A stretch of 64,000 nt of DNA from Paludibacterium denitrificans (lineage in GTDB: Bacteria; Pseudomonadota; Gammaproteobacteria; Burkholderiales; Chromobacteriaceae): assembly GCF_009707705.1 (NCBI RefSeq), contig NZ_WLYX01000001.1, positions 1,798,001-1,862,000 on the forward strand, written 5' to 3'. The translations under genes and the position numbers were made by a program. Under the pieces are notes generated by a model that searched no databases, was not told where the DNA came from, and worked only from the letters and a program-made list of their open reading frames with translations. Below are positions 54,289-64,000 of this stretch, one piece after another. Numbering within the stretch: the stretch's first letter is position 1; each line of letters begins with the position of its first letter.

Positions 54289-55776
54289 ATGTTTGAATCG
54301 GCAGAGATTGGCCACTGTATAGACAAGGACACCTTTCGCGAACAGGTGCCCGCGTTGCGCGAAGCCTTGCTGGAAATCCAGTACGAACTGAAGGAAAAAG
54401 CCGACTTTCCGGTGCTGATCCTGATTCACGGTTTTGATGGCGCCGGGCGCGGCGAAACCATGAACCTGATCAATGAGTGGCTGGACCCGCGGCTGATCCA
54501 TACGGTGGCGTTTGGCGAACCCAACGACGAGGCGCGTGCCCGGCCATGGATGTGGCGCTTCTGGAACCAGCTGCTTAACCAAGGGGCGCATCGGCATGTT
54601 CTTTGGCTCGCATTATTCCGACACGCTGTTCGACCGGGTATTTGGCCGCAGTGACCGCGATGCCTTCGACAGCCAGATTTTCGACATCCTGCGCTTCGAG
54701 CGCATGCTCAGTCAGGACGGCGCGCTGGTGCTCAAGTTCTGGTTTCACCTGTCCAAGGAAAAACAGTACAAACGCCTCAAACAGCTGGAAAAAGACCCGG
54801 CCACCAGCTGGCGCGTGACCGACACCGACTGGGAACATCACGAGCGCTACGACAAGATTCGCAAGCACGCCGAACACATGCTGCGTCTGACCAATACCGC
54901 CGATGCGCCGTGGATACTGGTGGAAGGCGAAGATGCCAACTATCGCAGCCTCACCGTCGCCACCACGCTGCTCACCGCCATCCGCAAACGGTTGGATCAG
55001 CCGTCGGCCCCGGCAGAAGAGATCGACGCGCCGCCGCTGCTGGCACCGATCGACAACAAGCTGTTGCTGGACACCTTGCAGCTGGAGCAGAAGCTGGACA
55101 AAAACAGTTATCTGGCCCGCCTGCAACTGTTGCAGGGTCGGCTTAGCCATCTGACGCGCGACGAGCGCTTCAAGGAGCAGTCGCTGGTGCTGGTGTTTGA
55201 GGGCAATGACGCCGTTAAGCAAGGGCGGCACCATCCGGCGCATTACTCAGGCGCTGGATGCCCGCAGCTACCGTGTCGTGCCGATTGCCGCACCGTCCGA
55301 GGAGGAACGCCTCAAACCGTGGCTGTGGCGCTTCTGGCGGCACATTCCGGTGCAAGGGCGGCATTACCGTGTTCGACCGCTCCTGGTATGGCCGCGTGCT
55401 GGTGGAACGTGTCGAAGGCTTTGCCCGCGAGGCAGACTGGATGCGTGCCTATTACGAGATCAACGACTTTGAGCACCAGTTGTCGGAAAACGGCGCCATC
55501 GTGCTCAAGTTCTGGCTGGCCATCAGCAGCGAGGAGCAGTTGAAACGCTTCAAGTCGCGCGAGGATACCGGCTTCAAGCGGTTCAAGATCACCGAAGAAG
55601 ACTGGCGCAATCGCGAAAAATGGGACGCCTACAAACTGGCGGTGAGCGACATGGTCGATCGCACCAGTACCAACAAGGCACCGTGGACGCTGGTGGAAGC
55701 CAACAACAAGTATTACGCCCGTCTCAAGGTGCTCACTACCGTGTGTGAAGCATTGGAGGCCCGGCTTGCGCGCTGA
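54289..55776 (+). CDS. Polyphosphate:AMP phosphotransferase (Pap, two PPK2 domains)
   Basis: This cytosolic enzyme of about 496 residues makes ADP from AMP and polyphosphate. It is a class II PPK2 with two fused domains. Domain 1 has HGFDGAGRGETMNLINEWLDPR and GMFFGSHYSDT. Domain 2 has VFEGNDAAGKGGTIRRITQALD, FDRSWYGRVLVERVEGFA and KFWLAISSEEQLKRF, and is the likely active half. Breaks: 54573-54579 (GCTTAAC), 55214-55220 (GTTAAGC, inside the Walker A loop) and about 55345. It starts 21 bases after recB. Confidence 0.92.
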
Positions 55777-56505
55777 CCGCTATCTGGCTGTTGCCGCCGT
55801 GTTGTGGGCCGTACTGTGTGGCACGCTTCCGGGCGGTCAGTCTGCGTGCCGGTTTGATGGTGGATACCGGCGCGCCCTACACCTACGCGCCGGATACGCC
55901 GCAGGCCAGCCTGTACCGCAGCGCGCTGGAGCAGATCACCCGCCAAAGCGGCATCCGCTTTCAGGTGGATTACTATCCTGCGCCACGCATCCAGCAGCTG
56001 TTTGAAGTGGGCAAACTGGATGTGGAAGTGGGCGTGCATCCCAGCTGGCGTACCTTGTCGCCGGTGGGCGGGTTTTATACCGAGCCGATCGGCACGGTGG
56101 AATACATGCTGTGTTTTCATCCCGGCCAATGGCGTCAGGTCAACCATCCGGCCGATCTCAAAGGCTGGATCGTCGGCACCCTGCATGGCCAGCGCTATCC
56201 GGAGTTCGACGCCGCCTTTGCCAGCGGGCTGTTGCGCCGTGACGACGCCATGACGGAAAACGAACTGATCAGCAAATTGCGGCTGGGGCGCAACAACGTG
56301 GCCATTCTCGATCGCCATCAGGCCGAGTGGCTCAGCCACCAGTAAGCCGACCGGCGCTGCGAACCCGGTGCTCGGCGCCGGTTCCTCGCCGGTTATGCTG
56401 CGCATCCATCCGCAGTTCCGCCAACTGGTGCCGGTGCTGAACCGCGCCATCCGTCAGCTCAATGCCGAAGGCCGCCTCAAGGCCATTTTTCAGCGCTATC
56501 ACTGA
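55766..56505 (+). CDS. Periplasmic substrate-binding protein (family 3-like)
   Basis: This exported protein of about 245 residues begins at a probable TTG (55766) overlapping pap by eleven bases. The start is followed by a signal peptide (RYLAVAAVLWAVLCGTLPGGQSA). The mature part has GAPYTYAPDTPQASLYRSALEQI, IRFQVDYYPAPRIQQLFEVGKLDVEVGVHPSW and an end FRQLVPVLNRAIRQLNAEGR, the amino-acid/polar solute-binding fold. No ABC permease is adjacent, so it may be a sensor or orphan binding protein. Breaks lie near 55850 and 56335. Confidence 0.75.
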
Positions 56506-56523
56506 GAGCGGGGACGTTACACC

Positions 56524-58226
56524 ATGTCGATGCCGGAGGCTCTTCTTCCCTTCCCAACTGGCCTTGCTGTTCCGACGGCTCGATCCGCAACTGGACGAGC
56601 GCGTGCTGGCGCTGGTGCACGAACTGAGTTCGGCCAACCTTGCTTAGCCATGTCTGCCTGCCGCTGGCCCATCGGCCGGAACGTCAGGCCCTGCAGCGCT
56701 CGCCGCTGGTCGGCCGCCCCGGTGCCTACACCCCGCTGGTGCTGGACGAGGCTGGCTTACTGTATTTTGCCCGGCACTGGTTTGATGAAGCGCGGCTGGC
56801 ACAGGCGTTGATCGCGCTGGCGCAAACGCAGATAACGCTGCCGCCTTGGCACAAGTTCGGCCGGTACTGCAGGCGTTGTTTCCCTCCGCCGCGGCGAACG
56901 GGCCGGATCGGCAGAAACTGGCGGCGGCGCTGGCTGCACGGCAGCGGCTGCTGGTTATCTCCGGCGGCCCCGGCACCGGCAAGACCACCACCGTGGTGCG
57001 CCTGCTGGCGATGCTGGCCAGCCCGGCCGAGCGGCCACTGGTCATGAAAATGGCGGCCCCCACCGGCAAGGCCGCGGCACGCCTGACCGAATCGGTACGC
57101 GCCGCGCGCGCGGGCCTGCCGGTAGCCGAGCCGGTGCGTCGCCAGTTGCCGGACAGCGCCGAAACCCTGCACCGCCTGCTGGGCCTGCGCCCGGGCGTTG
57201 CCACGCCGCGCCATCATGCCGGCAATCCGCTGCCGCTGGATGTGCTGGTGGTGGACGAAGCTTCGATGATCGACCTCGACCTGATGGCGCGCACGGTCGA
57301 GGCGTTGCCGTCACAGGCCCGGCTGATCCTGCTGGGCGACCGCGACCAACTGGCCTCGGTGGAAGCCGGGTCGGTGCTGGGCGATATCTGCGCGGCGGTA
57401 ACCTATCGCCCGTCCACGCTCGGCTGGTTGCAGGAGGCGGCGGGCGACAGCTTAGTTCCAGCGAGAGTCCTCCCTCGGCGCTGGCCGACTGCGTGGCGCT
57501 GTTGACGCATAGCCACCGTTTCAGCGCCCAGTCCGGTATCGGCGAATTGGCGCGCTGGGTGAATCAGGGCGATGCTGCCCGGTCGCTGGCGGTGTTGCAA
57601 TCGGCGCAGTGGCCGGAGGTCAGCCTGCAAGCGACGCTCGACGACGAGCAACTGCTCCAGCGTCGCCAGCCGTACTGGCAGGCGGTGACGGCTTCGGCCA
57701 ACCTAGCGGACCTCCAGCAGGCATTTGCCGCCTTCATGCTGCTGGCGGCGGAACGTCGTCAGGTAGATGACATCAACCGGCGCATGGAAGCGCAATGTGA
57801 AGCCGCGGGCCTGAAGGAGCCGGGGCGCGTCTGGTATCTTAAGCCGCCCGGTGATGATCAGCGAAAACGATTACGGGCTGGGGCTGTTCAACGGTGATAT
57901 TGGCTTTGTCGTGGCGCGCGCCGACGGCCTGCGGGTGGCGTTTCCCTCGGCCGACGGTGGCTGGCGCGAGTTCGCGCCCGGGCGCCTGCCCGCGCACGAC
58001 ACGGTGTTTGCCATGACCGTCCACAAGAGTCAGGGGTCGGAGTTTGACGAAGTCTGCCTGCTGCTGCCGGACACGCCAACGCCGTTGCTCAACCGCGCAC
58101 TGGTGTATACCGCGCTGACCCGCGCCCGCCAGCGCTTTGTCGTAGCTGGGGCGGCCAGCGTCTGGGAGCAGGGGGATTCAATACGCCCCGGTACGCCACT
58201 CCGGGTTGGCCGATCGGCTGCGCTGA
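56524..58226 (+). CDS. recD: Exodeoxyribonuclease V subunit alpha (RecD)
   Basis: RecD is the 5'-3' helicase subunit of RecBCD, about 567 residues. The Walker A is [21 protein letters not shown], followed by [72 protein letters not shown] and [43 protein letters not shown] and [13 protein letters not shown] end it. Breaks: about 56548, 56642-56648 (GCTTAGC), about 56850, about 57451, 57838-57844 (CTTAAGC in WYAGRPVM) and about 58170. It is separated from recCB by pap and a binding-protein gene. Confidence 0.94.
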
Positions 58227-58268
58227 ACGCTGCGGGTGCGTGATTCGCGCCACAGTTTTGGGAGCGCC

Positions 58269-58305
58269 GCCGGGCGCTATTGTTACCGTATTGTCATAAA
58301 TATAG
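58269..58305 (+). promoter_or_regulatory. Element shared with the region before the PuuB-like gene
   Basis: CCGGGCGCTATTGTTACCGT followed by ATTGTCATAAATATAG resembles 42553-42590. It lies about 60 bases before the Nudix gene. Confidence 0.45.
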
Positions 58306-58366
58306 GCAAGCCGCGCCGCGCAGCCTAAGATGGCGGCTTTGCCCAATCCTGCGTGGAACACAGCAC

Positions 58367-59266
58367 ATGCAAGTCGATGCCGTACTAGGCTATCTGCAAC
58401 AGATTACCCACTATGACCGCAGCGCTTTTGCCCCGTTACAGATCGGCGCGCACACGCTGGGCGCCATCAACCCGGCGTGGCAGCAACGCTTGTTGGCCGA
58501 AGCCGATGGCCTGTTTCAGGCGCGTGCCGGTGTCATTCACTGTCTGGCCGAGGGCGGTTACCCGGCGATCAGCCGGGCATTGATGAGCGCGGCACGGCGC
58601 TGGCGCGATGCCGGTTGGCTCACCGGCTGGCGTGATGAAAATTTCACCGCATTCTTGCCCGATGGCACACCGTTTTTCGAACTGGAACGGGCCGCCTTCC
58701 GCCCGCTGGGCCTGACCAGCCGCGCCGTGCACCTCAATGGCCTGACCCGATTGCCAAATGGCGATGTCGCCATGTGGATCGGCCGCCGCAGCCCGCACAA
58801 GGCGGTTGATCCCAATCGCATGGACAACATGATGGGCGGTGGCATTGCCGTTTACGAATCCATTCCGCTGGCTTTGCAGCGCGAAGGCTGGGAAGAGGCG
58901 GGTATTGCCGCCCAGCGTTTACAAGGACTGTCGGCCGCCAGCCTGTTGCTGGCCGAACGCCCGGTACAACGCGGCCTGCACCGCGAGTGGCTGTATGTGT
59001 TTGATTTGTGGTTGGCCGAAGGCGAGCAGCCCTGTAATCAGGATGGCGAAGTGGCCGAGCATGTCTGCCTGCCGTTGGCCGAAGTGGAGCAACTGATCGT
59101 GGACGAGCGCTTCATGATCGATGCGGCCCTGGTCGCCGTCGATTGCATGGCACGCCCGGGCTATTGGCAACAACACACGCCACGCATCAACGCCGCCCTC
59201 GCCGTCGCACGGCACGACCCGCAGCTGGCCATCCCGCGGCAGTCGGCCTGTTGGGCCAACGCTTGA
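58367..59266 (+). CDS. Nudix hydrolase with DUF4743-type N-domain
   Basis: This intact 299-residue cytosolic enzyme has an N-terminal region (about 1-120; ALGYLQQITHYDRSAFAPL-like start, AFRPLGLTSRAVHLNGL) of the DUF4743 type. This region is often found joined to Nudix domains related to thiamine pyrophosphokinase. The Nudix box at about 157-179 is complete: GGGIAVYESIPLALQREGWE then EAGI. It probably hydrolyses a nucleoside-diphosphate-linked compound; the substrate is unknown. ATG 58367 has AACA upstream and no strong binding site. Confidence 0.88.
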   Translation: MQVDAVLGYLQQITHYDRSAFAPLQIGAHTLGAINPAWQQRLLAEADGLFQARAGVIHCLAEGGYPAISRALMSAARRWRDAGWLTGWRDENFTAFLPDGTPFFELERAAFRPLGLTSRAVHLNGLTRLPNGDVAMWIGRRSPHKAVDPNRMDNMMGGGIAVYESIPLALQREGWEEAGIAAQRLQGLSAASLLLAERPVQRGLHREWLYVFDLWLAEGEQPCNQDGEVAEHVCLPLAEVEQLIVDERFMIDAALVAVDCMARPGYWQQHTPRINAALAVARHDPQLAIPRQSACWANA

Positions 59267-59394
59267 TCGATATCAACACCGTCCATGGCGATTGGATTAG
59301 CATGGAACATGAAGCTGGTGGTACGGTTTACGCCTTCTGTGACGGTGCTGCCAGCGCTGTCATGTAGTGACTGTTCATTGTTTGATCCTTTCTT

Positions 59395-59422
59395 CAGGCT
59401 GGTTCACACCAGCCTGTTTTCT
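59395..59422 (+). terminator. Terminator after the Nudix gene
   Basis: CAGGCTGGT and ACCAGCCTG form a stem around TCAC, followed by TTTTC. Confidence 0.8.
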
Positions 59423-59463
59423 TTGGCGGCGTAGAAACCGCCGTGGATCGTCCCACCCCGTGG

Positions 59464-61234
59464 TTAGCTGTTCATCGGCGGGTGATACAGTGCAAAAGTG
59501 TGCCGACCATGGGTTTTGGCCTCATACATGGCCTGATCGGCATGCTGCACCAGCTCCTCGGCGGTATTGCCATCTTGCGGGAAACGGCTGATACCGACAC
59601 TGGCCCCGATCAATAGCGATTGGCCACCAATCCGCATCGGCTGGCTCAGGTTGTCGAGAATCTTCTGTGCAATGGCCGCAAGATGGTTGGCTTCGCCAAC
59701 GCCTTGCAACAACACGATGAACTCATCGCCGCCCAGACGTGCCACCGTGTCCTCGCTGCGCAGCGCATGCAGCAGGCGTTGTGCCGCCGTATGCAGCACC
59801 TGGTCGCCCACGGCATGCCCCCACTGGTCGTTGATATCCTTGAAGTGATCCAGATCGACAAACAACACGGCCAGTTGTTGTTCACGCGGGATGGCCTCGC
59901 GCATCGCCTGCTCGAGTTGCTGGAAGAACAGCATGCGATTGGGCAAACCGGTGAGGGAATCGTGGCGCGCTAGGTGGGTCAGTTCCTGTTGGCGGTCATA
60001 CAAATTGCTCATGTCCGTCTTCAGTTGCTGGCGCATCTGGTCGAAGCAACGGGCCAGAATGCCGATCTCGTCACCGCGCTTCAGCGGCAGTTTCTCCATG
60101 GACTGGTCACTGGAAAAGCGCGTGGCGGCACGGGCGAGCATGTTCAGCGGCCGGGCCAGTGCACGGGCAAATGCCACGGCCAGCACGATGGATAACAGGC
60201 TGAAAGCCAGCACCATGTGTACGATGCGCCGCCCCAGCGCATCGGCCCCCATCAGCACGTCGGATAGCGGGCGTGACAGGCCGAGCACCAAAAACTGTTG
60301 TTCACGTTGGCCGAACGGTTTACGGACAAAAGTCAGTACCGGCCTTGTGCCTGCTTCGGGTCATCCACGCCGTTCACCACCACGCTGTCAGTAGTGTGGC
60401 GGAACAATGGCTCCGTTGCGCGGAAGCTGTCCTGAATCAATATCCGACGGCCCTTGTCAAAACCAAAGGTCTGCGCGGCATCCGGGTGGATCAGGAAGTC
60501 CCCCCAGTGGTTGGTCAGATACAGCTGGTAATGGCTGGGCAAGTCGGCTTGTAATAGTCGGAAAAGGTTGGTCAGGCTGACATTCACGACCAGCACGCCA
60601 CCCACCTTGTCGGCGGTGGTCAGCACCGGCGTGGCCACTTGCAGCGTGGGTTGGCCTTCGGCCGCATGGGCGCCGTCTTCATGGTTGATCATCAGCCGCG
60701 ACAGATAGACCTCGCCCGGGCGTAGTTGCAAGGTCTCGAACACGTAGGGGTAGTGGCCTTTTTCCTGCAACTGGTCGCCATCGATGCGCATGAGTCGTGG
60801 GCCATCGCGGTCCACCCGCACCTGTTCCATGCCGTTCGGTTCGGCACTAATCAAGCGGATCTGCAGATATTCCGGGTGAGCCTTCAGCACCGAGGCAAAT
60901 ACCGGGGCCAGACGGTCTTTCAGCCCCTGTTCTCCTTCGCTGGTTTGCAGGCTGATAATCACCGGGGCGGCAGGCAGGGTGGACAACACGCGGGCATCAC
61001 TGGCGATGTCGTTGATCGCCGTGGACAAGCGTCGGCTCAACAGCTGGGTGGAGGTCAGCAGATTGCGCTGCGCCGCACCCACCAGCATGGCGCGGTTGGC
61101 CGAATAGGCGTAGTAGCCGGTCAGGCCGGAGGCGAGAATACCAATGCTTAAGCCAACAGGATCGCCAGTTTAATGGTCAGGCGCGCATGTTTCAAAAGCT
61201 CCCGTGGCGATCGCCCGAGATAATCTTGTACCAT
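59464..61234 (-). CDS. Diguanylate cyclase with periplasmic sensor and HAMP
   Basis: This inner-membrane protein of about 590 residues makes cyclic di-GMP. A membrane helix (LTIKLAILLAGIGILASGLTGYYAY) and a large periplasmic dCache-like sensor come first. A second helix (IVHMVLAFSLLSIVLAVAFA), a HAMP, and a GGDEF domain with HDSLTGLPNRMLFFQQLEQAM and ARLGGDEFIVLLQG follow. RSED five residues before GGDEF is the inhibitory I-site. Breaks: about 60337 (a G lost in YWTFV) and 61146-61153 (GCTTAAGC for LLAGIGIL). ATG 61234 overlaps the end of the binding-protein gene upstream, suggesting that the two proteins work together. Confidence 0.9.
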
Positions 61235-62230
61235 AAGGCCTCGCGGCGCTCGGCATCCTCCACCGGTTCCAGCCAGATGATGCGAGCATTGTGTGTCAGT
61301 TCGGGGCTGGCACTGATAGTGTTGGCCAGCCCCGGCGTTGGGTCAATAGGCCGCTGACACGTTTGTCGAGCATATGGTTGATCCAGTTATGGGCCAGTTG
61401 CCGGTTGTGGGCTGACCGCGTCATCGCCCAGCAGTCCAGCCATGCCAGCGCCCCTTCCTTGGGAATCACATAACCCACGTCAGCGCCCGCCTGACGCAGC
61501 TGCGTCAATTGCTGGGTGCCATAATTGGCAAACATTAGCGCCACCTTGTGCTGCATAAACAGCTCGGTCGCTTCTTCCGGCAGATTGTAATAGCTCAACA
61601 CGTTGCGGCGTAACTCGATCAGCCGCTGCGTAACCTGTTTCATCTGCGCATCGTGCAATAAAAACGGTGTGCGGATGCCAAGCGTCAGTGCGGTGAACGA
61701 AAAATTGTGCTGGGCGCTGTTGAAGGCCAACACCTTGTGGCGGTAGCGCGGATTCCACAGTTCGGCCATCGACTGGGGTGGCGTACGAAACTGGCGCCGA
61801 TCATAGATCAGCCCCATGGTGGAATAGGTGTAGGGGATGGCATAGACCTGACCGTTATGCATCAGGCCGGGAATGGAAGAGGGGGGCGAAAGCGCGGTAA
61901 CTGCCGTCGGGTATTGGGCAGGACGGCTACATCCAGCGGCTGTAGTAACCCTTCGCGGGTATAGCGCTGCATCTCGGCCGTGTTGGCGGCAACCACATCA
62001 AATTGCTGGCCCTTGGCCGCGTGCATCTTGGCCCAGAGCGCTTCGTCGGAGTCGACGAAGGTAACATTGACCTGCACCTTGTACTGCTGCTCAAACTGTT
62101 TGACGACATCGCTGTCGGCATAGCCCGGCCGAGCCAATACGCGCAACGTCTCGACGGCAGCGGCTTACTGCCAGCATAACAGGCAGCACGCCAGCACTCC
62201 CCCAAGTTTGCTGTAGATGCGCGGTGTCAC
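61192..62230 (-). CDS. Extracellular solute-binding protein (family 1, iron/polyamine-like)
   Basis: This periplasmic binding protein of about 345 residues has a signal peptide (YSKLGGVLACCLLCWQ...AAA). The mature part has LRVLARPGYADSDVVKQFEQQY, QVNVTFVDSDEALWAKM, VYAIPYTYSTMGLIYDRR, HKVLAFNSAQHNFSFTAL and KEGALAWLDCWAMT, the spermidine/PotD-like pattern. An in-frame stop at 62163-62168 (GCTTAC, minus GTAAGC) falls where GCCGGC gives WQPAAAVETL; further breaks are near 61905 and 61340. GTG 62230 is a tentative start. There are no permease genes; the 43-base overlap with the diguanylate cyclase gene suggests a ligand-sensing partner. Confidence 0.82.
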
Positions 62231-62368
62231 CACGGTAGTCTCTTCAAAATGCTTTATTGGCCTTATCGCCAGCCAGTCTAATGGAAAACCGGCCGATCAA
62301 TGGGGGAAATATACACTTTATTGAAAGTGATGCGGCGGATTTGATACAGCGGATGGTGGCAGAAAGCA

Positions 62369-62400
62369 AAAGGGGCAGTACCGTAGTGGCACTGCCCCTT
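62369..62400 (-). terminator. Terminator after tRNA-Arg
   Basis: AAGGGGCAGT and ACTGCCCCTT form a stem; on the minus strand it ends in TTTTGC, eleven bases after the tRNA. Confidence 0.85.
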
Positions 62401-62410
62401 GTGTATCCTA

Positions 62411-62487
62411 TGGTGCACCCGATTGGAATCGAACCAACGACCTTCAGCTTCGGAGGCTGACACTCTATCCAACTGAGCTACGGGTGC
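62411..62487 (-). tRNA. tRNA-Arg (anticodon CCG)
   Basis: On the minus strand the gene starts GCACCCG and ends CGGGTGCACCA with the CCA encoded. The D arm is GCTCAGTTGGATAGAGT. The anticodon arm TCAGC-CTCCGAA-GCTGA gives anticodon CCG, and the T arm has GGTTCGATTCC. All four stems pair. Confidence 0.96.
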
Positions 62488-62627
62488 ACGGCTGCTTTCT
62501 CAAGCAGGCCGGATGATAGCGCAAAGCTCTTGCCCGAGTCCAGCACAGGGTTTTTTGCCTTGCATGGCCGGTTACCGTATAATTGGCCCATTTTGATTGT
62601 CATTTATTTTTTCAGGCGAGGCTCAGA

Positions 62628-63370
62628 ATGAGTAATGAGAACGGAATGGCTCCCGGTCAGATCATCAAGGTTCTGGTTGGCGTCGTTGTCTTTCTTGGCG
62701 TAGCGATCTTCCTGCTGGTCAAGTTGGCCACTAGTGGCTACAACGTGGATGCCGAAGTGATGACCAAAGAGGCTGTGGCCTCCCGCCTGAAACCGGTCGG
62801 CGAGTCCAAGGCCAGCGATGCTCCTCCGGGAATGCGCACCGGCGAACAAGTGTTCAAGGCCATTTGTATTTCCTGTCACGGTGCTTACCGGCTGGTTCGC
62901 CGAAATTTGGTGACGCTGGTGCCCGGGGCCCGCGTATTGCCAAGGGCTGGGATATGCTGACGCAACACGCGCTGCAAGGCTTTAACGCCATGCTTAAGCC
63001 AAAGGTGGTGCAGCCGATCTGACCGATGACGAAGTTAAACGTGCCGTTGCCTATATGGGCAATGCCGGTGGTGCCAAGTTCACCGAACCGCCGGTGGGTG
63101 GTGCTGCCGCGGGTGGTGCTCCGGCTGATCCGGCTGTTGTCGGCAAGAAGATTTATGAAAGCGTTTGCGTTGCCTGCCACGGTAGCGGCGCTTCCCGCTC
63201 CGAAATTTGGCGACAAGGCCGCTTGGGCTCCGCGTCTGAAAGTGGGTCTGGACGAAGTGCAGAAGATTGCTACCAAAGGCCTGAACGCCATGCCGCCTAA
63301 AGGTGGTTTCGGTGGTAGCGATGCAGAGTTCCGTGCTGCGATCGAATACATGGCCAACGCTGCCAAGTAA
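62628..63370 (+). CDS. Membrane-anchored dihaem cytochrome c5
   Basis: This periplasm-facing electron carrier of about 247 residues has an N-terminal uncleaved membrane helix (IIKVLVGVVVFLGVAIFLLVKLA) and two cytochrome c domains with CISCH and CVACH haem sites. The likely Met ligands are in FNAMPAKGG and LNAMPPKGG. The arrangement matches the dihaem c5 of Neisseria, which feeds terminal oxidases. Breaks: 62883-62888 (GCTTAC for HGAGLAG), 62922 (CCTGG altered), 62992-62999 (GCTTAAGC for NAMPAKGG) and about 63200. A linker rich in Gly/Ala (GGAAAGGAPADPA) joins the domains. AGGCGAGG precedes the ATG. Confidence 0.92.
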
Positions 63371-63389
63371 GCTGATCGGATAGCCAGAC

Positions 63390-63420
63390 AAAACGCCGCG
63401 ATGTTTCGCGGCGTTTTTTA
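63390..63420 (+). terminator. Terminator after cytochrome c5
   Basis: AAAACGCCGCG and CGCGGCGTTTT form a stem with a T run. Confidence 0.92.
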
Positions 63421-63426
63421 TTGTTT

Positions 63427-63461
63427 GGCCAACCTTGATGCTTGATGCGTCAGGTTGGCCG
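63427..63461. repeat. Inverted pair of uptake-like sequence between convergent genes
   Basis: GGCCAACCT and AGGTTGGCC(GAA) face each other across about 16 bases, between the cytochrome c5 terminator and the Ivy gene end. Only the second copy has the full GAA end. Confidence 0.55.
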
Positions 63462-63471
63462 AAAGGTTGGT

Positions 63472-63935
63472 TTATTGGCCAAACAGCTGGCGCAAGGCCG
63501 CTTGTTCATCACCATTGGGTTGGCCAAACCACATCGGGTTGCTGCCATCCGGTTGATAGATGCCTAAGCCAGACGCTGGGTGGTGGGCGAATAGATGATC
63601 ACGTAGTTATGCGAGCCGCAGTTATGCGCTTCGCAGCGGTTGCCGCTGATATAAACCTGGTTGCCGACGTTGACCGGCGACATCGGGCCTTCCGGCCCGG
63701 CAAGTTCCGGTACCTGATTGGCGCGCAGGGTTTTCTTGAATGCCGTGCGGAAGGTCTTGTCGCCCTTCAATACATCACTCAGATACGGACAGTTGCCGCG
63801 ATAGCCGTTGGCGGCGGAGGGAACCTGGCAGTTGAGCGCCTGAGTGGCTTTGGCAGAAGCCGCCCGGGCGGACAGCGGAGCGAGCAGGGCGGCGGTAATC
63901 AGGGTGCAAAGGCCGAGGCGATGCTGGCGTGTCAT
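63472..63935 (-). CDS. Ivy-family lysozyme inhibitor
   Basis: This exported protein of about 154 residues has a signal peptide (MTRQHRLGLCTLITAALLAPLSARA). The mature part has SDVLKGDKTFRTAFKKTLRA and a key CEAHNCGSH loop, the C-x-x-H-x-C inhibitory loop of Ivy, which blocks the active site of C-type lysozyme. It ends FGQPNGDEQAALRQLFGQ. A break at 63562-63569 (GCCTAAGC, a scar for GCCGGC in RLAGIYQPDG) makes it appear shorter. The last 60 bases of the window are upstream sequence. Confidence 0.85.
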
Positions 63936-64000
63936 GGAAATCTCCGTGGTTGGGCTGGCGTGTGCACAGTGCGGCGCCAGCGTCCCTCCATTGTGCATGA

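Overview
The window looks like a chromosomal stretch of a Betaproteobacterium, most likely order Neisseriales in or near the Chromobacteriaceae (Chromobacterium/Vogesella/Aquitalea type). This is inferred from the gene content: rplU-rpmA-obg, membrane-anchored dihaem cytochrome c5, CydP with cytochrome bd, the anaerobic ubiquinone proteins UbiT/U/V, a two-domain Pap polyphosphate kinase, EptA and an Ivy-type lysozyme inhibitor. It is GC-rich throughout. I see no prophage, insertion sequence, integron, rRNA or CRISPR.

Two window-wide patterns dominate. (1) A short motif, GGTTGGCCGAA(A) with core TTGGCCGAA, occurs about 60 times on both strands, roughly once per kb, inside genes and between them. 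Several copies form inverted pairs just after genes. This is how Neisseria DNA uptake sequences (DUS) behave, but the sequence matches no DUS dialect I know. (2) Almost every long gene is broken by frameshifts or stops, and these are not random. At about 37 coding places where the conserved protein calls for GCCGGC, the sequence reads GCTTAAGC, GCTAAGC, GTTAAGC, GCTTAGC or a close variant. Another group of indels sits at CCWGG/CCNGG. Intact GCCGGC is almost absent. I read this as systematic base-calling error at modified (methylated) motifs in a long-read assembly, not as gene decay. Broken genes are therefore annotated as one CDS each, with the break positions given.

Layout. 1-5.7 kb: rplU (partial), rpmA, obg, an orphan DUF2220-like protein, a DMT exporter, hisC and a CMD-family protein. 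5.7-12 kb: tpx, two tandem chemoreceptors, a gamma-carbonic anhydrase and oligopeptidase A. 12-21 kb: eptA, exonuclease III, an Asr-like Lys/Ala/His repeat protein, fpr, an isocitrate-dehydrogenase-family enzyme, then a glycosyltransferase with an LpxH-like phosphoesterase. 21-24.4 kb: PepSY protein, cytochrome b561 and an OmpR-type two-component system. 24.4-31.3 kb: a respiratory block in which a divergent sigma-54 regulator faces cydP-cydA-cydB-(NifX-like)-cydX, followed by regB-regA. 31.5-44.4 kb: metabolic genes (acyl-CoA synthetase, double phosphoribosyltransferase, FAD-linked dehydrogenase, GST, DUF485/solute symporter pair, aldehyde dehydrogenase, nitronate monooxygenase, LysR, PuuB-like oxidase). 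44.5-47.4 kb: ubiT-ubiV-ubiU and sirB2. 47.5-58.2 kb: recC-recB, pap, a periplasmic binding protein, recD. 58-64 kb: Nudix hydrolase, diguanylate cyclase with a binding protein, tRNA-Arg(CCG), cytochrome c5 and Ivy.

Functionally, the window favours life at changing oxygen levels. Cytochrome bd, the redox-sensing RegBA pair, O2-independent ubiquinone synthesis and a c5 electron donor all point that way. The remainder serves DNA repair/recombination, envelope modification and signalling.
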